Source: an uncultured Bacilli bacterium (GTDB lineage: Bacteria; Bacillota_I; Bacilli_A; RF39; UBA660). From it: a stretch of DNA of 18,986 bases. Numbering within the stretch: the stretch's first letter is position 1; each line of letters opens with the position of its first letter. The stretch is from positions 1-18,986 of the forward strand of contig CANTWP010000090.1 of NCBI GenBank assembly GCA_947853245.1, written 5' to 3'. Shown here one piece after another: positions 1 through 8,038 of this stretch. The notes under the pieces are model-generated. The model had not been told where the DNA came from. It ran no database searches and saw nothing but the letters and a program-made list of their open reading frames with translations. Made by a program: the position numbers and the translations under genes.

Positions 1-1769
1 TAAATAAAAAGAATAGATGGAAAAACTTAAGCTTTTTAAAAAAGAATATAATATTATTAGTATTATGCTTTTCTTTATTATTCATATCTAGTATAGCTTA
101 TTCTGCATTAAATGAAGAATTAAGTATAGTTGGTGATTTAGTATTACGTGCTGTTAAAGATATTCGTATTATTGATTTAACATTAACTAATACAGAAAAT
201 GATGGTGATGAATTATATAATAGTAAGTATACTACTAATACTATTACAATAGGTGTTAATTTAACTACTGTAGGTTCTTCTATTACTTATACATCTACAA
301 TTAAAAGTACAGGAACAGTACCTATGGAAATAACTAATATAACTTCTTCTATTAATAATAGTACAGTAGGTGAAGTTATTATTACAGATTTATCTGTAGA
401 AAATGTAATAGAAGCAAATACAACTAAAATATTTACAATTAAATTAAATAAAAAGACTTCATCTTCTATAAATGAAATAACATCAATAATAGATTTAAAT
501 TGGGAAGAATATATTCTCCCAGTTCTTTATACAGATCCTATATTAGTAGGTAACGATCCAATATTAAATAATTTAGTACCAATAGTATATAATGGAACAA
601 ACTGGGAAGTAGCTGATCCCTATCAGGAATGGTATAATTATACGAATCAATAATGGGCTAAAGTGGCAGTATTAAAGACAGGTGTATCAACTACCCCAAG
701 AACAGTGTTAACTTTAGGAACAACAGATTCTACTAGTGATATCTTACAAAAGTATGTATGGATACCAAGATATAGTTATACAATAAAATCAGAAGATGGA
801 ACAAACTATTATGGAAGAACAATAACAGAATTAGGAGGATATCAAGCATCACAAGCAACACCGGGAGTCATAGATATAAAGTTTATCGATATAAATACTA
901 TCGAAAATGGTACAGCTAAGTATACGGGAGAAACTGTAACAAATTATTATACTCATCCAGCATTCTGGTGGGATAATGATAGTGATGGAATAAGAGAAGC
1001 AGGAGAAGAAATAAGTGGAATCTGGGTAGGTAAGTTTAAAACCAGTCATACAGCTTTATCATCTAGTACTACCAAAAATAACTTAAGTTGTAAAAATGAG
1101 AGTTATACTAGCGCGGATGGACTTAGAATATTACCTAATGTAAAAGCATTAAAATTTAATAATATATCAAATTTCTTCTTTGCATCACGTTCAATGAGTA
1201 GAACAGGAAATTTATTTGGTTTTGATAGTAGTAATACAGATACACATATGATGAAGAATAGTGAATGGGGAGCCATGGCTTATTTATCACAGAGTATTTA
1301 TGGCAAATATGGCAATCCAAATTATACGGAAGTAAGTACATCAGGAAATATCTACGGAATTTGTGATATGGATGGAACTGAAGAATATGTCATGGTAGTA
1401 TTAGGTGATTCTAATGATAACCCAAGGTCTGGTTATACCAATCAAAGAGGCGTAGGTTATCTTTCTGGCTTTAATGGATTACTATTTGATGATACAAGTT
1501 ATATCTCAGGGGTAAAATTCCCGGAAGCTAAGTATTATGATTTATATAAAGAGGGGACAGATGCCACGAATACCGCTTATCGTGGTTATGCGTTAGGGGA
1601 AACATCAGGTTGGTATGCTGCTGACAGTAGGTTTGTGGACATTATTGATCCATGGTTTAGCAGGACTGGGAGTGAAAACAAAGGCTTGTTTGCTTTCTCT
1701 TATAAACTCGGAGGTGATATTGTCACGGATTTTGCTTATGTCCGCCTGGTGCTTACTCCTGTTATGTAA
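1..1769 (+). pseudogene. Exported surface protein with C-terminal FGE/C-type-lectin-like domain, interrupted by an in-frame TAA
   Basis: The reading frame is open from the left edge. The start codon lies just outside, because the paralogue beginning at 18913 reads MKRINKKNRWKNL and this copy enters at the same NKKNRWKNL. A basic N-terminus and hydrophobic segment (LLVLCFSLLFISSIAYSA) form an export signal. A Ser/Thr/Asn-rich beta-type region (about 70-540) follows. At 651-653 a TAA interrupts the frame (NYTNQ, stop, WAKVAV). The same frame then runs open to 1769, with YVWIPRYSYTIKS, HPAFWWDN, SGIWVGKF, MKNSEWGAMAYLSQS, FPEAKYYDLY and a final RLVLTP. I recall this order from large paralogous families of uncultured Firmicutes with a formylglycine-generating-enzyme/C-type-lectin-like C-terminus; that is recall, not a search. 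GTG 663 has no ribosome binding site, and ATG 653 meets a stop after two codons, so restart is unlikely. A sequencing error or readthrough remains possible. Confidence 0.7.
1611..1745 (+). other. Candidate variable region (DGR-type) at the 3' end of the surface-protein gene
   Basis: I count about 44% GC over 1561-1770, against roughly 18-25% in two sampled 60-base lines near the start of the gene. Fixed-looking codons (TGG 1611, TTT-GTG 1632, CCA-TGG-TTT 1650, GGC-TTG-TTT-GCT-TTC 1683, CGC 1743) alternate with runs of codons of the form NNY: TAT GCT GCT GAC AGT, ATT ATT GAT, AGC, ACT, AGT, AAC, TCT TAT, CTC, GAT ATT GTC, GAT TTT GCT TAT GTC. C-ending codons such as CTC, AGC and GTC are rare in neighbouring genes. 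This is what adenine-directed mutagenesis of AAY template codons would give. A GC-rich tail (1742-1760) follows, as at the 3' end of known DGR variable regions. No reverse transcriptase or template repeat is visible in the window, so this is inference. Confidence 0.4.
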
Positions 1770-1869
1770 TCAAATATCTTTGCATATTTATCAATTAAGT
1801 CTTTTAACATTTAAATGATTAAAAAGTATCTTAAGTAAATTTCAAAATTTATAAAAAATTATAGCCTAA

Positions 1870-1895
1870 TTCTGTTAATTATTAATATAACAGAA
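1870..1895. repeat. 8-bp inverted repeat upstream of the pheST promoter
   Basis: TTCTGTTA (1870-1877) and TAACAGAA (1888-1895) are perfect complements around a 10-base spacer, ending 8 bases before the -35 box of the pheST promoter. No T-run follows on either strand, so it is not a classic terminator. It could be an operator or a remnant of 3'-end structure of the preceding gene. I see nothing else in the rest of 1770-1903. Confidence 0.35.
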
Positions 1896-1903
1896 AAATA
1901 GTA

Positions 1904-1931
1904 TTTACAAAAATTAGTTTTATGATATAAT
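1904..1931 (+). promoter_or_regulatory. Sigma-A-type promoter of the pheST operon
   Basis: TTTACA (1904-1909) and TATAAT (1926-1931) are separated by 16 bases. Transcription would begin near 1938, just before the T-box leader. Confidence 0.75.
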
Positions 1932-1937
1932 TATTGA

Positions 1938-2143
1938 TATAAAGAAAAGCGAAGAAAAAGAAGTAGTAGGATATTGATACTTTTTAGAGAGTTTGTGGTT
2001 GGTGAGAACAAATAAGTTAGATATTTGAATTCGTCTTTGGAGCTGTTATTACCGGTAATGCGTTATAATTTTTGAGGTTATATTTATATAACAAATTAAG
2101 GTGGTACCACGTAATCACGTCCTTATTAGGATGTGATTTTTTT
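1938..2143 (+). promoter_or_regulatory. T-box leader, phenylalanine-specific, controlling pheST
   Basis: This untranslated leader binds uncharged tRNA-Phe and lets transcription continue when phenylalanine is short. Visible elements, in order, are a stem I region with the typical GTGGTTGGTGAGAAC segment (1995-2009), a specifier loop with the Phe codon TTC at 2030-2032 inside GAATTCGTC, the T-box core AAGGTGGTACCACG (2098-2111), and an intrinsic terminator ending in a T-run at 2137-2143. The downstream genes are the two phenylalanyl-tRNA synthetase subunits, which matches the specifier. The distance from terminator to Shine-Dalgarno is minimal. Confidence 0.93.
2113..2143 (+). terminator. Regulated terminator of the phenylalanine T-box
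   Basis: AATCAC (2113-2118) pairs with GTGATT (2133-2138), and an inner TCCT/AGGA stem closes a TATT loop. Seven T residues follow (2137-2143). The antiterminator formed by the T-box core would compete with it. Confidence 0.88.
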
Positions 2144-2157
2144 AGGAGGAAATTAGG

Positions 2158-3204
2158 ATGAAAGAAAAAGTTAATAGTATTCAAAATGAAATTGAGCAAG
2201 AATTAAATAAGGTAACTGATTTAAAAGAATTAAATGATATTCGTACTCGTTATTTAGGTAAAAAAGGACCAATTGCGGAATTATCTAGTTCTTTAGCAAG
2301 CCTTTCTATTGAAGAAAAAAAAGAGTTTGGAGCGATATTAAATAATCTAAAGACTAGTGTCAATTCAAAGATCGATTCAATTAAAAATAAATTAGAAATG
2401 GAAGAACTAAATAAAAAACTAGAAAGTGAAAAGATCGATATCAGTTTACCCGCAACTAAAATACCAGTAGGGGCACCTAATATTTTAGAGCGTGTTGTTG
2501 AAGAAATAGAAGAATTATTAATGTCAATGGGTTATGATGTTGTAGATGGGCCTGAAATAGAAGAAGATAAATTTAACTTTGAAATGTTAAATATTCCTAA
2601 AGGACATCCAGCTAGAGATGCTCAAGATACTTTCTATATTGAGGATGAGAAAATATTACTTCGTAGTCAAACTTCACCAGTTCAAGCCAGAACTATGTTA
2701 AAAGGGGAAGGTAAAACACCTATTAGAATGATTTGTCCAGGTAAGACATATCGTAGGGATGATGATGACGCTACGCATTCTCATCAATTTATGCAGATAG
2801 AAGGATTATTAGTTGATAAAGATATTAGTTTATCTGATCTAAAAGGAACTTTTGACGTTATTGCGAAAAAGTTATTTGGTGAAGATTGTAAAACTAGATT
2901 TAGACCAAGTTATTATCAATTTACTGAACCATCAGTTGAAACTGATATAAGTTGTTTTGCTTGTAAAGGAACAGGTTGTAGTTTATGTAAAAATACTGGT
3001 TGGATTACAGTATCTGGAGCGGGAATGGTTCATCCTAACGTTTTAAGAAATTGCGGTTATGATCCAGAGGTGTGGAGTGGATTTGCTTTTGGTTTTGGAG
3101 CGGAAAGACTTGCTATGCTTAAATATGGTATTAATGATATCAGAGCATTTTACCAAACTGATTTAAGAGAGGTAAATACATTTGATAGAAAGGATGTAGA
3201 TTAA
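2158..3204 (+). CDS. pheS: Phenylalanine--tRNA ligase alpha subunit
   Basis: Cytoplasmic class II aminoacyl-tRNA synthetase subunit that, with PheT as an alpha2beta2 enzyme, charges tRNA-Phe with phenylalanine using ATP. It has 348 residues, normal for bacterial PheS. Residues 1-85 are a charged helical tRNA-binding arm. The catalytic core follows, with PARDAQDTF (141-149), SQTSPVQARTM (160-170), motif 2 around YRRDDDDATHSHQFMQIEG (198-216), RPSYYQFTEPSVETD (249-263) and motif 3 GFGAERLAMLKYGINDIR (322-339). A CxxC-x4-CxxC cluster (C266, C269, C274, C277), common in Firmicutes PheS as I recall, sits before motif 3. The start is fixed by AGGAGGA at 2144-2150. It is the first gene after the T-box and is co-transcribed with pheT one base downstream. 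Confidence 0.98.
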   Translation: MKEKVNSIQNEIEQELNKVTDLKELNDIRTRYLGKKGPIAELSSSLASLSIEEKKEFGAILNNLKTSVNSKIDSIKNKLEMEELNKKLESEKIDISLPATKIPVGAPNILERVVEEIEELLMSMGYDVVDGPEIEEDKFNFEMLNIPKGHPARDAQDTFYIEDEKILLRSQTSPVQARTMLKGEGKTPIRMICPGKTYRRDDDDATHSHQFMQIEGLLVDKDISLSDLKGTFDVIAKKLFGEDCKTRFRPSYYQFTEPSVETDISCFACKGTGCSLCKNTGWITVSGAGMVHPNVLRNCGYDPEVWSGFAFGFGAERLAMLKYGINDIRAFYQTDLREVNTFDRKDVD

Positions 3205-3205
3205 T

Positions 3206-5581
3206 ATGATTAGTTTAAATTGGGTAAAAGATTATATTGATTTAGAAGGATTAGACTTAAAAGAACTAGCTGTAAAAGTTACTAAAGCTGGAATTAATGT
3301 TGAAAAAGTAATTACTAATCATATTGATAATTTAGTAATAGGTGAAGTTCTAGAATGTGTTGCTCATCCAGATAGTGATCATTTACATGTATGTAAAGTA
3401 AATCTTGGTGATAGAGTAACACAAATAGTATGTGGTGCAACAAACGTTAGAGCGGGTATTAAAGTTATTGTTGCGGTACCTGGCGCTATTCTTCCAGGCA
3501 ACTTTGAAATTAAAAAAAGTACTATTCGTGGAGTAGAATCAAGTGGAATGATTTGTGCTTTATTTGAATTAGGATTAGAAGAAAAGACAGAAGAAAATTA
3601 TAACAAAGGCATTCATGAATTAGATGCATCTGCCCCGGTTGGCACAGATCCATTAGCATATCTAGGTCTTGATGATACATTATATGAACTTGATGTTCAT
3701 AAACATAGAAATAATGATTGTTATTATCATATTGGTTTTGCTTATGAAATAGCGTCTATATTAAATAAAAAAGTAACATTACCAGCAAGTGATTTTAAAG
3801 AGATAGAAGATAATATAAATAATCATTTTAGTTTAAAAGTTGAAACAGAAAAATGTCCTTATTATTTAGCTAAAATGGTGACAGATATTGAAATTAAAGA
3901 ATCTCCAGAATTTATTAAGAAGAGATTAATTGCTGCAGGTATGCGCCCAATTAATAATGTAGTTGATATTTCAAACTATGTTATGCTTGAATATGGTCAA
4001 CCAATGCATTTCTTTGATGCACATAAATTAGGGGATAAGATTGTCGTTAGAGATGCTTTAGAATCAGAACAAATAACTACTTTAGATGAAAAGATGAGAA
4101 CTTTAAAATCTAGTGATATTGTTATTACAGATGGAGTTAAACCTGTTTGTATAGCGGGTGTAATGGGTGGCTTAAATACGGATGTAGATGCAAATACTAA
4201 GACTATTTTAATAGAAAGTGCTATCTTCGACGCTACTAGTATTAGATATACAGCTAGTCACTTAAATTTACGTAGTGAAGCTTCTATTCGTTATGGAAAA
4301 GGTTTGAATTATGAATATACTAAATCTGCTATGGATAGAGCATGTCATTTACTAGAAAAGTATGCTAATGCCCAAATTTTAAGTGGTATGGTAATGCATG
4401 ATAAAATAGATAAAACACCTAAAACAGTAGAATTTAAAGCAGACGATGTTAATAAATTATTAGGAATTACTATTAGTACATCTGATATGGAAATAGAATT
4501 AGATAGATTAGATTTTAAATATACTTTAGATGGTGATACATTTAAAGTGACTATCCCAAATAGGAGATTAGATATTGATCCTAATGTTAATGATATTGCA
4601 GAAGAAATAGGTAGATTATATGGTTATCATAATTTAGTTTCTACTTTACCTAGAATTTCTTTACGAAGAGGAGAATATATTGGTGACGTTAAATATCGTA
4701 AATTATTATCTAAACGTTTGCGTACACTTGGTTTAAATGAATGTAAGACTTATACTCTAACCAGCCCAGATATGGCTAAGTTATTTAAGTATGATGAAAA
4801 GAAAAATGTTGTTTTACCAAATCCGATGAGTGTAGATAAGTCAGTATTAAGAACTAGTATTATTCCTTCTTTAATTAATATATATGATTATAATAAAGCT
4901 AGAAAAGTTAATGATGTATTGCTTTATGAAATTAGTAAAGTGTATGATATTGATTATAATGAAGAAACCAAAGTTAGTATTTTAATGAAAGGAAATTATC
5001 TTGCTAATAATTGGCAGAACAATGTTATTAAAGTTGATTTCTATTTAATTAAAGGAATTGTTGAAAATATTTTAGATTATTTAGGATTTAAGAATAGATA
5101 TACTTTTGAAGTACAAGAAATAAGTGATATGCATCCTGGTATGAGTGCTGCTATTTTACTAGATAGAGAACAAATTGGTATAGTAGGACGTGTTCATCCA
5201 TCATTTAAAAAAGATGATATCTTTGTAGCGGAATTATCTCTTACTAAACTTCAGGATAAGCAAATTAAAGCTATTAAATATAAGGAAGCTTCTAAATATC
5301 CAGAAATAAGTAAGGATTTAGCGTTTGTAGTTAAAAAGAATGTTACGGCTGGAGAAATAATGTCACAAATTAAAAGATCAGGAGGTAGATTATTAACTAA
5401 TATTGATGTATTTGATATTTATACTGGTGAAAATGTTTTAGAAGATGAAAAATCAATTGCGTATTCTTTAACGTTTAGTGATCCAACTCGTACTCTTCAA
5501 GAAGATGAAGTTAATACTGTTTTTCATAAAATAATTGAAGAAGTAGAAAAGAAATGTAATGCACGTTTAAGAGATAAATAA
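3206..5581 (+). CDS. pheT: Phenylalanine--tRNA ligase beta subunit
   Basis: Partner of PheS; it binds tRNA-Phe and edits mischarged Tyr-tRNA-Phe. The 791 residues match the usual bacterial length. Domains in order are an N-terminal OB-fold tRNA-binding domain (about 40-150; HPDSDHLHVCKVNLG, VRAGIKVIVAVPGAILPG, SSGMICALFELGL), the B3/B4 editing core (about 205-390; AAGMRPINNVVDISNYVMLE, YGQPMHFFDAHKL), a B5 DNA-binding-like fold (about 400-480; PNRRLDIDPNVNDIAEEIGR), a catalytic-like module, and a C-terminal anticodon-binding ferredoxin fold (about 700-791; KYPEISKDLAFVV). The ATG lies one base after the pheS stop, with AAAGGATG near the end of pheS as the likely ribosome site, so the two subunits should be translationally coupled. 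The shared 3' hairpin follows immediately. Confidence 0.98.
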   Translation: MISLNWVKDYIDLEGLDLKELAVKVTKAGINVEKVITNHIDNLVIGEVLECVAHPDSDHLHVCKVNLGDRVTQIVCGATNVRAGIKVIVAVPGAILPGNFEIKKSTIRGVESSGMICALFELGLEEKTEENYNKGIHELDASAPVGTDPLAYLGLDDTLYELDVHKHRNNDCYYHIGFAYEIASILNKKVTLPASDFKEIEDNINNHFSLKVETEKCPYYLAKMVTDIEIKESPEFIKKRLIAAGMRPINNVVDISNYVMLEYGQPMHFFDAHKLGDKIVVRDALESEQITTLDEKMRTLKSSDIVITDGVKPVCIAGVMGGLNTDVDANTKTILIESAIFDATSIRYTASHLNLRSEASIRYGKGLNYEYTKSAMDRACHLLEKYANAQILSGMVMHDKIDKTPKTVEFKADDVNKLLGITISTSDMEIELDRLDFKYTLDGDTFKVTIPNRRLDIDPNVNDIAEEIGRLYGYHNLVSTLPRISLRRGEYIGDVKYRKLLSKRLRTLGLNECKTYTLTSPDMAKLFKYDEKKNVVLPNPMSVDKSVLRTSIIPSLINIYDYNKARKVNDVLLYEISKVYDIDYNEETKVSILMKGNYLANNWQNNVIKVDFYLIKGIVENILDYLGFKNRYTFEVQEISDMHPGMSAAILLDREQIGIVGRVHPSFKKDDIFVAELSLTKLQDKQIKAIKYKEASKYPEISKDLAFVVKKNVTAGEIMSQIKRSGGRLLTNIDVFDIYTGENVLEDEKSIAYSLTFSDPTRTLQEDEVNTVFHKIIEEVEKKCNARLRDK

Positions 5582-5611
5582 AAAATAAATGGACTTGTCC
5601 ATTTATTTTTT
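5581..5611. terminator. Bidirectional intrinsic terminator between pheT and the arginase-family gene
   Basis: Arms AAAAATAAATGGAC (5581-5594) and GTCCATTTATTTTT (5597-5610) are perfectly complementary over 14 bp, flanked by A- and T-runs on the two sides. It overlaps the end of both convergent coding regions, so it can stop transcription from either direction. Confidence 0.88.
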
Positions 5612-6472
5612 ATCTTTAATAAACATATTTAATAGATTAACCGCAATATCTTTAGTTTTATTATCAATATCTTTATCTGGATTATATTCTACTAAATCAA
5701 GTGATTTAATTAAATCTTTATGTTTTATAATTATATCCATTATTTCGTATGCTTCTTGTTCATTAATACCATTTTCTTCTGGAACAGATACACCAGGTGC
5801 GACTATTGGATCTATTACATCCAAGTCATAACTAATATGAATACCATTCGTATCTTTCATAGCAATTTTAATAGCACTTTCCATAACTTTTTCAATTCCA
5901 TGTTTTTTAAAATCTTCCATATAATAGATACTAACACCAGCATCTTCTAAGTTACCAATTTCCCAAGGATCGATACTGCGAGCTCCAACTACTACACAAT
6001 TTTTAGGATTAATATTATTTCCTTTAAAAAAATTATATAATTCTTGACATTTATAACCTGTAATAGCCGCTAGCGGTAAACCATGAATATTTCCTGTTCT
6101 GGTCGTTTCAAAGGTATTATAATCAGTATGGGCATCAACCCAAATGATACCTATATTTTGATTGATTTTTTTACTACCTAAGGCACTTCCAATTGCAATA
6201 CTATGATCGCCACCAATTGTTATTGGAAAATGTTTTCTTTTACAACATCTAGCTGTAATTCGAAATAGTTTTTTATTAAACTTATTAACCCATTTTTCAT
6301 TTTTTCTTAAATCATTTTTAGCATAACTTTTTATAATATTATCTTTATTAACAGTAATTATTTTATTAATATTATCTTTATCTATAAATTTATTTATAAT
6401 AATAGGACCTTTGTCAGAACCATCTATAGCAACACCTAAATCACTACAAGCATTGATAATATCATATTTCAT
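5603..6472 (-). CDS. Arginase-family ureohydrolase, probably arginase
   Basis: A binuclear manganese hydrolase of the arginase/agmatinase superfamily. The best match is arginase, which splits arginine to ornithine and urea. From the start at 6472 it has 289 residues, close to the usual ~300. All six metal ligands are present: H90 in GGDHS, D113, H115 and D117 in DAHTD, and D216 and D218 in SYDLDVIDP. GNIHGLPL (127-134) and SLDLVEYNP (257-265) are the arginase-type substrate-pocket segments. PGVSVPEENG replaces the more usual PGTGTPVPGG, so agmatinase or another guanidino substrate is not excluded. An upstream in-frame ATG at 6517 is rejected because it falls on the -35 box. The chosen ATG has GGTGAT (6477-6482) just before it. 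It is a single gene, divergent from the murE-like gene. Confidence 0.87.
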   Translation of the reverse strand: MKYDIINACSDLGVAIDGSDKGPIIINKFIDKDNINKIITVNKDNIIKSYAKNDLRKNEKWVNKFNKKLFRITARCCKRKHFPITIGGDHSIAIGSALGSKKINQNIGIIWVDAHTDYNTFETTRTGNIHGLPLAAITGYKCQELYNFFKGNNINPKNCVVVGARSIDPWEIGNLEDAGVSIYYMEDFKKHGIEKVMESAIKIAMKDTNGIHISYDLDVIDPIVAPGVSVPEENGINEQEAYEIMDIIIKHKDLIKSLDLVEYNPDKDIDNKTKDIAVNLLNMFIKDKK

Positions 6473-6488
6473 TTTTATCACCATTACA

Positions 6489-6517
6489 ATGATACTTAAA
6501 ATACTATTTATTGTCAA
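6489..6517 (-). promoter_or_regulatory. Promoter of the arginase-family gene
   Basis: Read on the minus strand, TTGACA (6517-6512) and TATCAT (6494-6489) are 17 bases apart. Transcription would start near 6482, directly at the GGTGAT ribosome site, giving a leader of about 10 nt. Confidence 0.75.
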
Positions 6518-6522
6518 GATAC

Positions 6523-6551
6523 TGTTAATTTATCTAAAAAAAGTATATAAT
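6523..6551 (+). promoter_or_regulatory. Promoter of the murE-like gene
   Basis: A perfect -10 TATAAT lies at 6546-6551 with only a weak -35 (TGTTAA, 6523-6528) at 17-base spacing. Start near 6558 places GGTGG (6559-6563) at the very 5' end of the message. It is divergent from the arginase promoter 6 bases away. Confidence 0.6.
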
Positions 6552-6567
6552 AATACATGGTGGTAAT

Positions 6568-8010
6568 GTGAAAAAGTTAAACGAATTATATGATTGCAAT
6601 TATGATATAGATATAAAAGGAATAAAAATCAATTCTAAAGAGATAGAACCAGGAGATCTTTTTGTATGTACTAAAGGAGCAACAGTAGATCGTCATGATT
6701 TTATTGAAGATGCTATAAAAAGAGGAGCAAGCGCTTTAGTTGTATCTAAAGATGTAGATGTAGATGTTCCAGTAATTAAAGTAAATAACACTAATGAAGA
6801 ATTGGGTAATCTTTGCAGAAAGTTTTATGATTATCCTGATAAAAAGATGAAAATGATTGGTATTACTGGTACCGATGGTAAAACTAGTGTAGCAACTATT
6901 ACGCAGACATTAATTGGTAAAGACCTATGTGGTTATATAGGAACTAATGGTTATAGTTGTGCTGCATTTAATAAAGATACCAATAATACAACTCCCGATG
7001 CTGATAAGTTATATGGATATTTTAGAGAATTTATTGATAATGGATGTAAGTATACAGCCATGGAATCAAGTAGTGAAGCTATATTTAATGGTCGTATTAA
7101 AGAAATAGATTATGATATTACAGCAATTACTAATATTACTAGTGAACATTTAAATACTCATGGTACACTAGAAAATTATATTGCTTGTAAAAAACAGTTA
7201 TTCAAGCAATTAAAGGAAAATGGTAAATGTATTTTAAACAAAGATGATGCGCATTATGAAGAAGTAAAAGAAGCTTGTCAAGGAGAAGTTTTAACTTATG
7301 GTAAAGATAAGAATAATACTTTATGGATAAAACATTTTGTAGTTTCTCCTAATAATACTATAGTTACATTTGTATATCAAAATGAAACGTTTACCTTTAC
7401 TAGTCCTTTATTAGGGGATTTTAATGTTTATAATTTAGCGTGTGCTATGTTAATATGTTTAGCACTTGGTTTTGATATGAAATATTTAATTAATAATGTT
7501 AAAAATATAAATGTATCTGGAAGATTAGATATGATTGATTTAGGGCAAGATTTTTATGTAATGGTAGATTATGCCCATACCCCAAATGGTATTACTAATT
7601 TATTAAATTTCGTTCATACTTTAAAGATAAATAGATCAATTGTTGTAATTGGACAGGCTGGGGAAAGAGATCCCTATAAAAGGGAAGTAGTAGGTGAAGT
7701 TATTTCTAACAATGCTAGTTATGCAATATTTACTTATGAAGATCCAAGAAGTGAAAATCCTAAAAATATTATTGATATGATGATTAAACGTATTAAGGAT
7801 AAAGATAATTATGAAATTATAATTGATAGAAGTGAAGCTATAAAACATGCTATTGATATAGCTAAGAAGGATGATATGGTTTTAATTCTAGGAAAAGGTA
7901 ATGAGACTTACGAAAAATTAAAAGATAAGACCATATATTTTAATGATATAGAAGAAGCTCAAAAATATATAGTGGAACGATTAGAAAGAGAAAAAGAATT
8001 AGTATCATAA
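6568..8010 (+). CDS. murE: MurE-family Mur ligase (UDP-MurNAc-tripeptide synthetase-like)
   Basis: An ATP-dependent cytoplasmic ligase that adds the third amino acid to UDP-MurNAc-L-Ala-D-Glu in peptidoglycan synthesis. It has 480 residues, normal for MurE. The N-terminal UDP-binding domain (1-90) is followed by the P-loop GITGTDGKTS (98-107), TTPDA (141-145), NITSEHLNTHGTLENY (189-204) with the likely carbamylated lysine in ACKKQLF (about 208), DYAHTPNG, GQAGERD and GKGNE. The third-residue pocket reads EDPRSENP (391-398). The arginine of the DAP-type DNPR motif is kept but the Asn is Asp, so the amino acid added is unresolved. MESSSEA (165-171) also departs from the usual MEVSSHA. The GTG start at 6568 follows GGTGG (6559-6563); no in-frame ATG fits better. 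It is a single gene with its own promoter and terminator. Confidence 0.88.
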   Translation: MKKLNELYDCNYDIDIKGIKINSKEIEPGDLFVCTKGATVDRHDFIEDAIKRGASALVVSKDVDVDVPVIKVNNTNEELGNLCRKFYDYPDKKMKMIGITGTDGKTSVATITQTLIGKDLCGYIGTNGYSCAAFNKDTNNTTPDADKLYGYFREFIDNGCKYTAMESSSEAIFNGRIKEIDYDITAITNITSEHLNTHGTLENYIACKKQLFKQLKENGKCILNKDDAHYEEVKEACQGEVLTYGKDKNNTLWIKHFVVSPNNTIVTFVYQNETFTFTSPLLGDFNVYNLACAMLICLALGFDMKYLINNVKNINVSGRLDMIDLGQDFYVMVDYAHTPNGITNLLNFVHTLKINRSIVVIGQAGERDPYKREVVGEVISNNASYAIFTYEDPRSENPKNIIDMMIKRIKDKDNYEIIIDRSEAIKHAIDIAKKDDMVLILGKGNETYEKLKDKTIYFNDIEEAQKYIVERLEREKELVS

Positions 8011-8011
8011 T

Positions 8012-8038
8012 AAAAAAAGCATCAATTATGCTTTTTTT
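8012..8038. terminator. Bidirectional terminator between the murE-like gene and the lysozyme-like gene
   Basis: AAAAAAAGCAT (8012-8022) and ATGCTTTTTTT (8028-8038) pair over 11 bp around a 5-base loop. The T-run on one strand and the A-run on the other serve both convergent genes. It overlaps the stop codon of the minus-strand gene. Confidence 0.87.

Noticed and set aside
849..1341. Two minus-strand frames (849-1049 and 1156-1341) inside the surface-protein gene
   Set aside because: Antisense shadows of a long continuous frame with no promoter or ribosome site; the composition is low complexity.
663..1769. An independent gene starting at GTG 663
   Set aside because: No ribosome site precedes it, and the codons from 654 (WAK) continue the upstream frame, so it is the rest of the interrupted gene.
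5589..5950. Two plus-strand frames (5589-5831, 5720-5950) opposite the arginase-family gene
   Set aside because: The minus-strand gene carries all arginase metal ligands; the opposite frames start within or just after the pheT terminator and lack ribosome sites.
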